Shown: piece by piece, positions 53,460 to 64,000 of the stretch
How the letters are laid out: each line of letters opens with the position of its first letter
Position numbering within the stretch: the stretch's first letter is position 1
From: Ampullaceana balthica
Taxonomy: Eukaryota > Mollusca > Gastropoda > Lymnaeidae
DNA: 64,000 nt
Assembly: GCA_944989445.1 (NCBI GenBank)
Contig: CALYLW010000501.1
Span: 1 to 64,000, forward strand
Direction of reading: 5' to 3'
Translations under genes and position numbers: made by a program
Notes under the pieces: model-generated
The model's database searches: none
Seen by the model: the letters and a program-made list of their open reading frames with translations, nothing else
Told to the model about the DNA's origin: nothing

Positions 53460-55070
53460 TTTAAAAATGTAATTATTTGAAAGGATTGGATAAAAATCAT
53501 TAACTGACTCGCCAAGATCTAATTTTAAAAGAGATATAAAAAGTCGGTGAAACATTTAGTATTTAAAAAAAAATAACTGTATTTTCTCTAAGAAACATAA
53601 ATTAGAAATAATTTTCTGTCAGTTGACAGTAGATGTTAATGTGAGTGTCACGTTCAAACCAGGGGTCAGTTTTTCTGTTAAATTAAGTACTTTATATCTT
53701 AATGTGATAATGACGTCAGACTTCTGCTTCCTCGAGCACTTTTAATGACGAGAACAATGAATGGGCTATTCTTCAGTTTAAATTCAGAAATATATAATTT
53801 TAAACGAACCTTTTTTCTTACCCTTAATACTTTTCTAGTATTTAATATGTAGTTTTAAAATAAAATAACCCAGTAATGCTTTCTTTGCAAACCTGGATTA
53901 AAATGTGATTTCAAATTGTATGAATGAATATACAAATAATAATTATAATGCATATCAAAAGTAATAATTACAATAAAAATTGTTATTGTAACTAAAGCAA
54001 ATGAGTTTGTCGCCATTAGTCCGTTACGTGCATAAATTAGTTAAGCCCATCAAACAAATTCTTGTTACCTAAGGCCTAAGACCATCAGTGATCAAATTTT
54101 TATATGTAAACTATTTTAAATATTATGTAACTCTATGTAGCTCATATTCAAAGTGATTTCCTTCTCAACTATTATTTTACCTGAATTCAAGTTACATAAT
54201 TACAAATAAAAAATAGTCATATGTTTCTTCTTATTTTTTAATAACAAGCGATAAAAGTAATGTATGGATTTGAATTGTTTAAAAGCATTTTAAAGTTTAA
54301 TTTCCTTTTCATTTTAGAAAGCAAGGTTTTATTTTCTATTAACTCTTTTATATGACAACTTCAAATGGTGCGCTACTGGGAATTTGGCTTTCTGTCGTGT
54401 TTTTATTTATTTTTAGAAAAATCTAATTCACTTCGAATCTTTTATTTTATAATACAGACCCTTTTCTCCTGACCATGATATTAAGCAGGAGTCCACAGAA
54501 AAGAATAGTGGCCTCATCTTAGCTTTTTTTTATTAACGGCAAATAATTGTCGGAGTTAGTGGGTCTTCATAGTTTTCTTAATTAATTACAATAGTCAATC
54601 CAATTATCGTTCGGTGTTTGTCCTGGCTCTATACAGCTGGAAGAATTTTTTATTTAAAAATGCATTCACAACAAATATTTACAGCATTGCTTGGGTGTCT
54701 TGTTATGTCGCACTATGAACGGTATTGTACAATCAATTGATCTCAATGACAAGTTTTTTATTTTGTTCCCATTGTTAAACCAGCTGTTTTTAGAACATCA
54801 CATCAAAGGTAAAGATTTATTTCTCCCAGTCTTTATTTCGTTACCTCTAGCTCGGTGTTTCGCCTCGTTCTCTCTTTTACTCATATTATGGACGTTTTTG
54901 TTTCCTATTTTCTATATATATAAATATAGAAAATATGCTTGAAAGGCTTCGAATTTCTGACCATGGTCTTTTTATAACGATCTGTAAAACTCGTGTATGT
55001 TCATCCCCTAGAAAGGCTATTCAAATAACATTTGTTAAAATTTATTTTGCGTTTTAAAAGATAAATAACA
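53460..55070. other. Region between genes C and D, D 3' end not located
   Basis: A+T-rich. The last exon of gene D should lie here. One weak possibility is an acceptor near 54785 leading to GLTMGTK and a stop; I do not call it. Confidence 0.35.
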
Positions 55071-55079
55071 TCAACTTAC

Positions 55080-55097
55080 ATAGAAACTTGAATGTGT
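55080..55097 (-). CDS. Gene D tail micro-exon (D-TFKFL)
   Basis: 18-nt phase 1-1 segment, donor GTAAGT; the acceptor TTTAAGCAG lacks a good pyrimidine tract. Confidence 0.42.
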
Positions 55098-55603
55098 CTG
55101 CTTAAATTATCAGTTTTTATTTAATTTTAGAGATGAATGTGCATTCGAACATCAATGTGTTTAGAAACTAAATTGGTATAAAACTAGACACAATGAACGT
55201 TCTAAAATGGTATAAAAGATGATTTTAAAAAAATGAAGATTTAACGTATTTTATTTTCAAAGTATATTAGTTTTTATTTTAAAATAGACATTCAGTTGCC
55301 TGTTGACATTTTGTTGGATTTAAAAACTCAAGTTATCAACATTTGACTTACAAGTTGACTAGCATATTTTAAAAAAAATTTACTCTTCTAAATATTTCCT
55401 TATTCTCTTTAAATTGTGTGTCACTTAAAAATAACGCAGTGAACCTGAAAAAAAATGATATAATAGAATACATTTTACAAAAATAATAAGTTGCTAAATA
55501 CTTCTTCGTTTAAATTTATTTTCATTAATTTTACATAAACTTTAAATTTAACTTTTATTTTTTTCAATGAGATATACACATAAATTATAAAAATAAGTTT
55601 TAC

Positions 55604-55685
<82 letters not shown>

Positions 55686-58600
55686 AACAGAAATGACAAA
55701 GAATAATATCAATATTGTAAATTTTATAATATTTAGTTGGAAGTATTTGAATATATTCTTGTTGCCAATGTACAAAAGATCTGGTTCTGCTTTGTCAACT
55801 GATTTTCTATCGTAAACAAGTTGTAAAAAAGCTTAGCACTTTATTAATGTTAAAGTTTGTAGACAACTTAGTGATTCAAATCTGTGCGTTGTGGCACACG
55901 CACACAACCTTGAAAAATATGTTTCAGATACAAAATTGTTTTAAAACATAAATAAAACGTATCTAACAGTGTATAAAACTTGAGTATAAATCCTTACACA
56001 TTAAATACAATAGGCACTACTTGGGGATCAACACAAAATTTAACTTACCAAAGACGTCAAACAACTGAAAAATAGAAGAACACATTTAAAGTAGACATTT
56101 GTTCATGTTAAGATTTGACTTATTCATTTACAGAAATGTATACAGCATGAAAAGGAACAAACTTAATTTTTTGAATAATTTCTTTAATTTGGTAGTAAAG
56201 TGTTTGAAACCATCATCAAAATTTCATGATATTCAACTAAATATGTCAGTTTTTGAGATGCATTAGCATTATCCTCCATTCTTATTTTATGAATTGAACA
56301 GCTGGCATCATTAAATGCCTATCTGCTAAAGCTAAAATTATGTGTGTGATTCTGTGTAGTGTGTATATCTGTGTGTTTGTGTATAAATAATGAGTACAGT
56401 CTGTGGAAATTTGATACCAAATTTTTTTAATCATTTAAATTGTTCTATTTAAAAGCACAATTAAATTTAAAAATCAAAGAACATAATTGAAGCTTTTATT
56501 GTTAGTTTTAAAAGATATATATAATGTTAAAACATGAAATTTAAAAGTTTCAAATAAATAAAATCATCAAATCAACATGGGGATACGGTGGTCGAGTGGC
56601 AGCGCTCTCGACTGGCGTACCGATGGTCACGGGTCCATGGTCCATGGGAAGCCATGGATTTGTTCCCGGGGCCTAGGGCGTCCCCGAGTCCACCCAGCGT
56701 CGAGTGGGTACCTAACGCATAGTTAGGGAAAATAAAAGGCGGCTGGGTAATGCGTGGAACCCTTATAGCCGTGGCATGTGAACGCTGCCATCACTTGCCA
56801 AAATCAACTGCTGCCTTGCAGATGGTCTTTGCTGACCAAAGGCTATGGAAGCACATCCAGAAAAAACAGCAGGCTGAAGTCGGAGACCACGGGCCAATTT
56901 TGGCGCAAAACACGTCGGCAGTCAATACTCAAATTGAGAACGAAGAAGAAGAAGAGAAGAATAAAATCAACAAATTTAGCTTGCATTTTGATGAAAAAAT
57001 GTATACGAATACTTTCATTTTTTAAAATTTTTATTATCCATTACATTTATTAAAAATAAATCCTTCTTACCTGTCTCAAATTTCCAGTCGGTCCTAACAA
57101 AGAAACGGAATAGAATTTAAGTAATAATGTTGAACTAATAATTTAAAGATGATTGAATTGTTTGTTTGTCTGTTTGTTTGTTTGTTTGTTTGTTTTTGTT
57201 TTAAAAAAAATAAGAACTCATTTTTAAAAAAAATATATTTCTAAATCTACGCTTTTTAAACACTGTATCTCTCTCTTTCTCTCTCTCCCTCCATCCCTCT
57301 CTTTCCCCCCCTCTCTCTCTCTTTCTCTCAAAACCACTGCCTATATCAATTGACTCTCTCACACCTCACCAACTCTCTTATATTCTCTATTAACTCCTTT
57401 TATCTGCATATTTTCTCTTACTAGCTTTAAAATCAAAAACTTTTTAGGTTCCCTTTTCAGCAAATTAATCTCTCATCTATAGGGATAAAACAACATAGGT
57501 AGATATAGGGCTAAAACAACATGGTAGATATAGGGCTAAAACAACATGGTAGATATAGGGCTAAAACAACATAGGTAGATATAGGGCTAAAACAACATAG
57601 GTAGATATAGGGCTAAAACAACAATGGTAGTTATAGGGCTAAAACAACATAGGTAGATATAGGGCTAAAACAACATAGGTAGATATAGGGCTAAAACAAC
57701 AATGGTAGATATAGGGCTAAAACAACATAGGTAGATATAGGGCTAAAACAACATAGGTAGATATAGGGCTAAAACAACATAGGTAGATATAGGGCTAAAA
57801 CAACATAGGTAGATATAGGGCTAAAACAACATAGGTAGATATAGGGCTAAAACAACATAGGTAGATATAGGGCTAAAACAACATAGGTAGATATAGGGCT
57901 AAAACAACATAGGTAGATATAGGGCTAAAACAACATAGGTAGATATAGGGCTAAAACAACATAGGTAGATATAGGGCTAAAACAACATAGGTAGATATAG
58001 GGCTAAAACAACATAGGTAGATATAGGGCTAAAACAACATAGGTAGATATAGGGCTAAAACAACATAGGTAGATATAGGGCTTAAACACTTTTTTGGTTA
58101 CGTGTGTACAGAAAAATATAAATCATCCTTCTTCCCGTCATACAAATTATCCTTCTTCCCGTCATACAAATCATCCTTCTTCCCGTCATACAAATCATCC
58201 TTCTTCCCGTTATATAAACCATCCTTCTTCCCGTCATACAAATCATCCTTCTTCCCATCATACAAATTATCCTTCTTCACGTCATACAAATCCTCCTTCT
58301 TCCCGTTATATAAATCATCCTTCTTCCCGTTATATAAATCATCCTTCTTCCCGTCATACAAATCATCCTTCTTCCCGTTATATAAATCATCCTTCTTCCC
58401 ATTATATAAATCATCCTTTTTCCCGTTATATAAATCATCCTTCTTCCCGTCATACAAATCATCCTTCTTCCCGTTATATAAATCATCCTTCTTCCCATTA
58501 TATAAATCATCCTTTTTCCCGTTATATAAATCATCCTTCTTCCCATTATATAAATCATTCTTCTTCCCGTCATGCTAAAAAGTAAGGATTTGTTTTACCT

Positions 58601-60197
58601 AATGAAGCAGTAAAAATATAAAACACATTTAACATTGAAAAATCGCTAGCCTAAAAAAAACATGGACAAATGCTGGACAATATAATCTTAAATATTTACG
58701 AGTCTGTAAAATTTACAATAAGATTATATTGTACTCTTGTTAATAAATATTTATACAGGTAAGTAAAAAGCTTTTCTTTTATTGTTTTCTATGAATTAAG
58801 ATTTCAATTTAACTCGTTCCATAACTAATTTTAATTTAATAATATTACCACCGTTTTGAGGGTAACAATTTTCCATCTACATATACATTTCAGAGTTTAT
58901 CCTAAAGCTGCTATTACTTCAGTGGTTTGTTAACAAAATTATTATTGCCTCTCCCCTCAAAAGTTGTTCTGACCCCCTTTATTAGCCTAGGGCAGGGGTC
59001 GTAAAACTTTTTGTCTGAGAGAGCCATAAACACCACATATTTTGAAAAGTATTTATGTGAGAGCCATACATAAGGTTAAAACTACAAATTAAATTAAGTG
59101 TGTGAATTTTGTGTAATTTCAACACTTAAAGTACAATAAGTATGTCTCTGAATTATTTTTTAATAACATTTTTATGCTGTTTTTTTTTAAATATGCAATT
59201 AATATGTAGATCAAATGAGTGTGAATGAAAGTATTTTTTTAAAAATAAAATGTTATTTTTTTTTAAATGAAAAAACTTTTGTCTGATAGCCAGATGCAGC
59301 CATCAATAGAGCCACATCTGGCTCGCGAGCCATGGTTTGCCCTGACCCCTGGCCTAAGGGTTTGTTTAAATAAATCGTCTTTTTAGTTTATGTTTGTAGG
59401 GGTAGGGTACGGGCAAGAATGGGAGAAGAGATTGAAAGAGAAAAACAGAGAAACAGAGCGAGATGAAGAGTAAAAGAAAAATGAGATGGGGGACTGATGG
59501 AGAAAAGGGGGCATTAAGTGATTCAGAAGTAGTGGCAGAAAATGCGCTAAAAAAGACGATAAAAAACATAGGTAAGAGATATAAATAAATAAAAAAATAA
59601 CGAGGAATGTGTGAGATAATGAAAGATCATGGAAAGTGAACGAAAGAGGTTCAGAGTGAAAGTGGGAGCGAGAGAGAGAAAGAGGGAGAGAAAGAGGGAG
59701 AGAGACAGTATGAAAGATAAAGAAAGAGGGAGAGAAAGAGAATGAGAAATGGAGAAAAAAGGAGAGTGAGAAAGGGAGAAAGAAAGAAAGACAGAAAAAG
59801 AGAAAAAGAAAGAAAGAATGAGAAAGAGAAAGAAGAGTTTGAAGAGAGAAAGAAAGAGAGACGAATAGAAAGAGAAGAAAGAGGGAAAGAAAGAGAGACA
59901 AATAGAAAGATAGAAAAAGAGAAAAAGAGAGCAAGAGAAAAAAAGAGAAAGAAATAGAGACAAATAGAAAGAGCAAAAAGAGAGCAAGAAAGAGAGACAA
60001 ATAGAAAGAGAGAGAGATAAAGAGAGAAAAAGAGAGAAAGAAAACGAGAGAAAGAGAAAAAGAGAAAAAAATAGAGATAGAAAGAGAAACAAATAGAAAT
60101 AGAAAAAAAGGAAAAGAAAGAAAAACAATACAAAGAGCGAGAGAGAAACAAATAAAGAAAGAAAGAAAGAAAGAGAGAAAGAATGAAGGAAAGAAAA

Positions 60198-60243
<46 letters not shown>

Positions 60244-63200
60244 ATGAGAGATTGAGAGAAAGATTCGGGAAAAAAGAGAGAGGAAGAGAGAGATAGAAAA
60301 AAAGAAACAGAAAGAAGGAGAAAGAAAGAGAGAGAGAGAGAAAGACAGATCCAGAAAAGGTAAGAAATAAAGAGAAAGAGAGAGAGAGATTTTTTAATCA
60401 AATTTACAGAGACAAAAATGAATGAATTTTTACAAAAACACATGATCTTTTAATTGCCATCACCCCAAATGGTGTAGCTGAGATAAAACAACTATCTTCT
60501 ATACTGTGTTGTGTTTGTATTAGTCATTCAAAATATAGACGCAAAGTTAAAAATAGAACAAAATGATGGAAACTTGATGTTTAAAACTTTATTTTGACAA
60601 TCACATCGATGTGAGCTTAACAGATATCGATAAGACGGTCCGTGCAGATGCTGATATAGTCCATTAAGAATAGTTTTGCTCTTCGTGTTTCTTTTAAAAC
60701 CTCCGTGTAACTGGAAGATCCACTATACGTTCAATCGATGTAGTCTCAATCAATTTGATGAAGACCAAAGTGAACGGCCGTCCTCATCTTTTCTATAAGC
60801 TGTAAAACACTTTATTTAATTTTTTTTTAAATTACCTTATATACTCGTTCTAAAGCCGACCCTTTTTTGGAAAAAATCTAGGGCAAAATAATGGGGGGGG
60901 GGTCGGTTTACTAGCTCGTCATAGGTGATTTCTGCATGCACAAGGAATGTCGGTGTTGTTATTGTACATCATCAAGTTTTTTGTCTACATTATGCAAGAT
61001 TCGACTGCTCTACCAGAAGCTATAAAATACAATTAAACATCAGCACTTACCTTATTTATTCTTTTTATTTATTTTTGTGAATTTCTTAATATTTTTTTTT
61101 ACAAATTTTGTTTTCAAGAACGAAGTTAATGTACTTGCTTTCGGCACTGTTTATCGAAGAAACAAAACAATACCGGTAACTCTTGGGGTCGGCTTACGAG
61201 CGGGTTAATTACACTCTTTCTATACTATTCTTTTCCAAAAATAGGGGGTCGGCTTATGAACGAACGGGCTATATAACGAGTATATATGCAAATGTAGAGA
61301 ATTCGAAAAGTAAACACAATATGTTCACACTGAAATTCCAAAAATAATTAAATATCTTCTTATATCTTATCTAAACAGACGCTCCTTCTATGCAGAAGAT
61401 AGTTGCATTCACAGGCCACGGCTTTGTGGGTTCCACGCATTACCCAGCCGCCTAACTACATGTAGTGTTAGGTACCCATTCGGAGCGGGACGCCCTAGGC
61501 CCCGGGAACAAACCCTTGCCTTCACACGGATTCGAACCCGTGACCATCGGTACGACAGTCCAGTGCGCTGCCACTCGAACACCGCGTCCCCAAAAAATAA
61601 TAAATAATAAATAAAAATAAAAATAATATTTAAAAATATATATATTAAATATTTCCCTACCTGGGCTATCAACTTCTGATTCGAATCTTGTGTTAGGATT
61701 TTGATCTGTAAAGAAATAAAAGTTGATATAAAGTATACACGTTAAGAAACTTAAAAAATGTTATAAAATAGGTATATAATTATATTATTAGAATAAATAT
61801 ATCATTTCCTTTACAGCAGATTGCACATTTTCAAAAGAGCCTATAGAATTAGTTACAGTGTACTTTCATTTATATATTTGAAAATTAAAAAAAATAAAAA
61901 ATTTTAAAGCAAAAAAACAACACAAGAACACACTACAGGAGCTGCCAAAAAATACAGTGGCTGGAACAAGCTTCCGCAGCGAGTAGTTGAAGTTAAATTA
62001 TTTCTGCAACCAGTTCTCCAAAACACTGTCCCCTGATAACGTCAACGAAAAGCCCTTGTGTATTGTCCTCTTCACAGAGCACCGGGAAACTCTTAGCAAA
62101 CGAACGATCTAGAAACAACATTCCGAATTCTAATAAAATTCAAGACTAGACATAAATCATGGCTAAGGGCATCGCGCAATAATCTTCAGTACTGAAGGTA
62201 AATCTGTGATATATAAAATTAGATAGCTACAGTTGGCCACCAGACAGTTGACCTCTCTACTTACTGGGACCCATGTCTCCTTCTGAAACGGTTGCAGCTG
62301 TAAATACATGCACAAATAAATGTAGACAAATGGAAAGGTAAAGAGGGTTCAAGCTGTATTAAAATCCCAGTTATAAAAACGGATTTTTTTAAGCGTGGGG
62401 AAAAAAGCAAATTAAACAACTAAATCAATTGTTGATTCTTTTGATACAAAGAAAATTATTTTTTTTTAGTTCCTTCGCAGGAATACGTATTAATTTATGC
62501 TGAATTTATATTTAAATCTTTTACTACAAATAAAATGATCTACTAATTCTAAAGGTAACAAAATAATTTTTTTTCAAAACAAAGAATAAAACTATGTCAT
62601 TCAAAAAGGTATTATTCAATGTTAAAATACTGACTTACATGTTACTTTGCTTTTCTTGCCAACAGAAGACTGGCTTTGCTTTGCTGAAAAGAGTAATACA
62701 AGATTTATCTTTAAGCTATTTAATAAAACCGTACTGGCTATGGCGGATTAAGGAGGGGGCTACTAATTGGGATAAAGCCGGGGGCCCAAATTATGTAAGG
62801 GCCCATACTTATTAAGGTTGCTAGACCGGGTCCCAGGTGGAATGGCAGCCAGGGGCCCATGCAATCTTGATCCTCCCCTGGGTCCTAGCACGCTTACAGT
62901 CACACGAGTCATTGTTCAAATGTTAAGATGAGATCAAGCGCCCCTCTATTGTTATAAGGGATACTTGGAAACAGCAATTTATTAACTGAATAGATTTAAC
63001 GTAAAAAAAAACTATAAAAAAAGGACAACTACAACACAAGAAACACTACAGGAGCTGCCAAACTCTCTAAAGAATCAACCATTTACACAGTCATTAATCA
63101 AGCATTTGTTGATCAAACAAGTAATTAGCACCATCTATGTATCACAATAGAAATATTTACAATGCATATATTTAATCAATTTAAACACAAACAAGCTTCC

Positions 63201-63862
63201 CTTGCCTGAATCATTTCCCTAACATATTGATTAACATATGCGTCAATCAGTCAGGTGAGAACATAATCCATCCAAGAAACAAAATCTTTACATTGAAATT
63301 GAAGCTTAGCAGCTGATTAAGACCTGTGAACTCTTTCGATGAGCGTCTTTACCGTCTGGCCTACTCCACAGTGGCTCCCCAAGCCATTAGATAACCCTAT
63401 TTCATTCGCAATAATATGTTTTTTAAACGCTCATCTTTCGTTCCGTTTAAAATTTCCATAAATCATTTTAATGGGTATTACCTGATGTTTGGATACTCTT
63501 CGTGGTCGTGGTGGCCCTTGCTGTAACGATACGAGGTTGATAGTTATATGGCCGTCTAATAATAATACATTTAATAAATAAGAGTCAAAATTGCCATATT
63601 CAAAACTGAATCCCCCTTAAAATATTCAAACAACGCGTATTGATTGAAGAATGCTTAATTTAGTCTCAACATTTAAAATAATTGTAGAGATAAAGAATTT
63701 TTTTAAAAATCCTACACGTTGGAGAAGCAATTAAAAATTTATTTCAGAGGAAATCTCGATGCCTCCACCCGCCCCTCACAAAAAATAAATAAATAAATGC
63801 ATTGGACGTTTAAAAAAACAAACTAGCAGACTTACAATGCTCGACAGACGTTGCATCTTGAT
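55080..63862 (-). CDS. Gene D: micro-exon cytoplasmic tail of a receptor-like gene (3' part)
   Basis: Minus-strand exons in transcript order: 63862-63836, 63520-63482, 62683-62639, 62297-62265, 61705-61661, 57093-57071, 56064-56049, 55097-55080. The membrane and ectodomain exons should lie beyond 64000 and the last exon was not found. All are phase 1-1 except the pair 57071-57093 (23 nt, phase 1 to 0) and 56049-56064 (16 nt, phase 0 to 1), which together restore the rule. The joined frame has no stop. The tail is Ser/Thr-rich (RATTTTKSIQTS, KQSQSSVGKKSKVT), then acidic (ATVSEGDMGP, FESEVDSP). Several pieces resemble tail exons of A and C. Confidence 0.62.
55608..55685. repeat. (TA)n microsatellite
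   Basis: Near-pure TA run in a gene D intron. Frames through it are low-complexity Ile/Tyr and not genes. Confidence 0.95.
56049..56064 (-). CDS. Gene D 16-nt micro-exon (LFDVF), phase 0 to 1
   Basis: Acceptor CTATTTTTCAG and donor GTAAGT are both strong. Phase 1 entry would give a stop; phase 0 entry gives LFDVF, exactly what the preceding 23-nt exon provides. Confidence 0.6.
56578..56965 (+). mobile_element. tRNA-derived SINE with (GAA)n end
   Basis: Begins GGGGATACGGTGGTCGAGTGG; the B box is damaged. The body (TGGGTAATGCGTGGAACCC, GCCGTGGCATGTGAACG) matches the other SINEs; an unrelated 3' part ends in GAAGAAGAAGAAG near 56945. Confidence 0.7.
57071..57093 (-). CDS. Gene D 23-nt micro-exon (G-PTGNLRQ), phase 1 to 0
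   Basis: Acceptor TTGTTAG and donor GTAAGA. Alone it would shift the frame; with 56049-56064 it adds 39 nt, a multiple of three. Confidence 0.58.
57265..57335. repeat. CT-rich simple repeat
   Basis: CTCTCTTTCTCTCTCTCCCT-like run. Confidence 0.85.
57482..58083. repeat. 26-bp minisatellite in gene D intron
   Basis: About 23 nearly identical units of ATAGGTAGATATAGGGCTAA plus AACAAC. Adjoins a second, unrelated minisatellite. Confidence 0.96.
58118..58575. repeat. 24-bp minisatellite with higher-order structure
   Basis: About 19 units of CATCCTTCTTCCC plus GTCATACAAAT or GTTATATAAAT. In the right half a four-unit block (about 96 bp) is repeated twice in the same order of variants. Open frames in it reflect the period of 24. 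Confidence 0.95.
58993..59351. mobile_element. hAT MITE (CAGGGGTCG ends), copy 2
   Basis: Ends CAGGGGTCGTAAAAC and, reversed, CAGGGGTCAGGGCAAACC; 8-bp flanks GCCTAGGG and GCCTAAGG. Homologous to 52718-53046. Confidence 0.85.
59395..60395. repeat. About 1-kb polypurine tract
   Basis: The plus strand is almost entirely A and G (GAAAGAGAGAAAGA-type), the minus strand all pyrimidine, with pure stretches of GAAA near 60150-60240. Frames through it are Phe/Leu/Ser-rich artefacts on one strand and Lys/Arg/Glu-rich on the other. Confidence 0.95.
60400..61350. other. Gene D intron, nothing recognised
   Basis: Two GGGGTCGGCTTA/GGGGGTCGGTTTAC-like motifs facing a TATATAACGAGTATA sequence hint at an old repeat near 60840-61285, but no element can be defined. 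Confidence 0.35.
61358..61591 (-). mobile_element. tRNA-derived SINE, well preserved
   Basis: On the minus strand: GGGGACGCGGTGTTCGAGTGG, A box; GGGTTCGAATCCGTGTG, B box; body with TGGGTAATGCGTGGAACCC; and a 3' tail GAAGGAGCGTCTGTTTAG plus GATAAGATA shared with the LINE at 45.0 kb. It is the best copy for defining the family. Confidence 0.85.
61661..61705 (-). CDS. Gene D tail micro-exon (N-QNPNTRFESEVDSP)
   Basis: 45-nt phase 1-1 exon, acceptor TCTTTACAG, donor GTAGGG. Combines the NPN and EVD elements that in gene A sit on separate micro-exons. Confidence 0.62.
61919..62215 (+). mobile_element. Probable LINE 3'-end remnant
   Basis: Contains SGWNKLPQRVVEVK, a pattern found near LINE C-termini, and ends CGCAATAATCTTCAGTACTGAAGG, a decayed form of the shared LINE/SINE tail. 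The starting motif ACTACAGGAGCTGCCAAA recurs at about 63045. Confidence 0.5.
62265..62297 (-). CDS. Gene D tail micro-exon (S-ATVSEGDMGP)
   Basis: 33-nt phase 1-1 exon, acceptor ATTTACAG, donor GTAAGT. Confidence 0.63.
62639..62683 (-). CDS. Gene D tail micro-exon (A-KQSQSSVGKKSKVT)
   Basis: 45-nt phase 1-1 exon, acceptor TTTTCAG, donor GTAAGT. Basic and Ser-rich, like gene A exon 3527-3559. Confidence 0.65.
62738..62880. mobile_element. Short internally deleted copy of the CTATGGCGGATTAAG MITE
   Basis: CTATGGCGGATTAAGG at the left and GATCCTCCCCTG at the right, with GCAGCCAGGGGCCCATGCAA as in the longer copies. About 143 bp; no clear target duplication. Confidence 0.68.
63482..63520 (-). 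CDS. Gene D tail micro-exon (S-RATTTTKSIQTS)
   Basis: 39-nt phase 1-1 exon, acceptor CGTTACAG, donor GTAAT. Thr-rich; it resembles a stalk, but no membrane exon lies between it and the next exon, so a tail position is preferred. Confidence 0.58.
63836..63862 (-). CDS. Gene D tail micro-exon (QDATSVEH)
   Basis: 27-nt phase 1-1 exon, acceptor TTTTCTCTAG, donor GTAAGT. First gene D exon inside the window. Confidence 0.62.
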
Positions 63863-64000
63863 CTAGAGAAAAGTTTGAAAAATATGCGTTACGGTTTGTT
63901 GATACAATCACCAGTTTCCCAGATAGGATTTGTTTTAATGCGATAAAGATTGTATCAATATTTATGACTACGTCACTTTTGATACTATACCACAAGTCTT

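Noticed and set aside
58094..58585. Repetitive frames such as SSRHTNHP on the plus and KKDDLYNG on the minus strand
   Set aside because: Products of the 24-bp minisatellite, with no start context or splice support.
59383..60443. Long Phe/Leu/Ser-rich frames on the minus strand, membrane-protein-like
   Set aside because: Direct translation of the purine/pyrimidine tract; all frames are open for the same reason.

Overview
The window looks like nuclear DNA of an invertebrate animal, most likely a gastropod mollusc and possibly a planorbid freshwater snail. It is strongly A+T rich, with long (TA)n tracts, many minisatellites, tRNA-derived SINEs, LINEs with GATAA-type tails, a Helitron, a gypsy remnant and several hAT families. 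All real genes are split by spliceosomal introns, so most continuous open frames in it are not genes. The taxon is an impression, not a proof.

The host coding content is a cluster of four related type I membrane-protein genes. I call them A (410-9558 +, 3' part only), B (21249-35792 +, complete), C (37934-53329 -, complete) and D (55080-63862 -, 3' part only). A and B point right and C and D point left, so the two pairs converge near 36-38 kb. B encodes a signal peptide, two cysteine-rich immunoglobulin-like domains, a short stalk, one membrane segment and a long cytoplasmic tail. C encodes a signal peptide, one domain homologous to the second domain of B, a Thr-rich stalk, a membrane segment and a tail. 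The joined exons of B add up to 406 codons and those of C to 248 codons, in frame from ATG to stop.

The unusual part is the cytoplasmic tail. In all four genes it is built from strings of micro-exons, mostly 12-45 nt. Almost every one is a multiple of three long and interrupts a codon after its first base (phase 1-1), so any subset can be spliced in frame. The residue at each junction then depends on which two exons meet. In A this can create or remove a tyrosine inside an ITIM-like context. In B skipping the membrane exon gives an immediate TAG, and in C skipping the first tail exon gives an immediate TAA. The tails differ in likely output: two ITIM-like tyrosine motifs in A, a proline-rich and basic tail in B, a short acidic or Ser/Thr tail in C. 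A and B share a conserved terminal exon, and in A that exon is tandemly duplicated with mostly replacement differences. Clustered, diverse single-pass receptors are known from polymorphic transmembrane clusters linked to schistosome resistance in Biomphalaria; relating this locus to them is inference.

Region by region: 1-13.2 kb gene A tail and its terminal-exon duplication; 13.3-14 kb tandem repeats; 14.1-15.9 kb an internally deleted gypsy element with 5-bp target duplication; about 16.1-19.3 kb a decayed Helitron; 20.8-36 kb gene B; 36-37.9 kb intergenic; 37.9-53.3 kb gene C, whose introns hold a LINE, an autonomous-type hAT remnant and several MITEs; 55-63.9 kb gene D, with two minisatellites and a roughly 1-kb purine tract in one intron.
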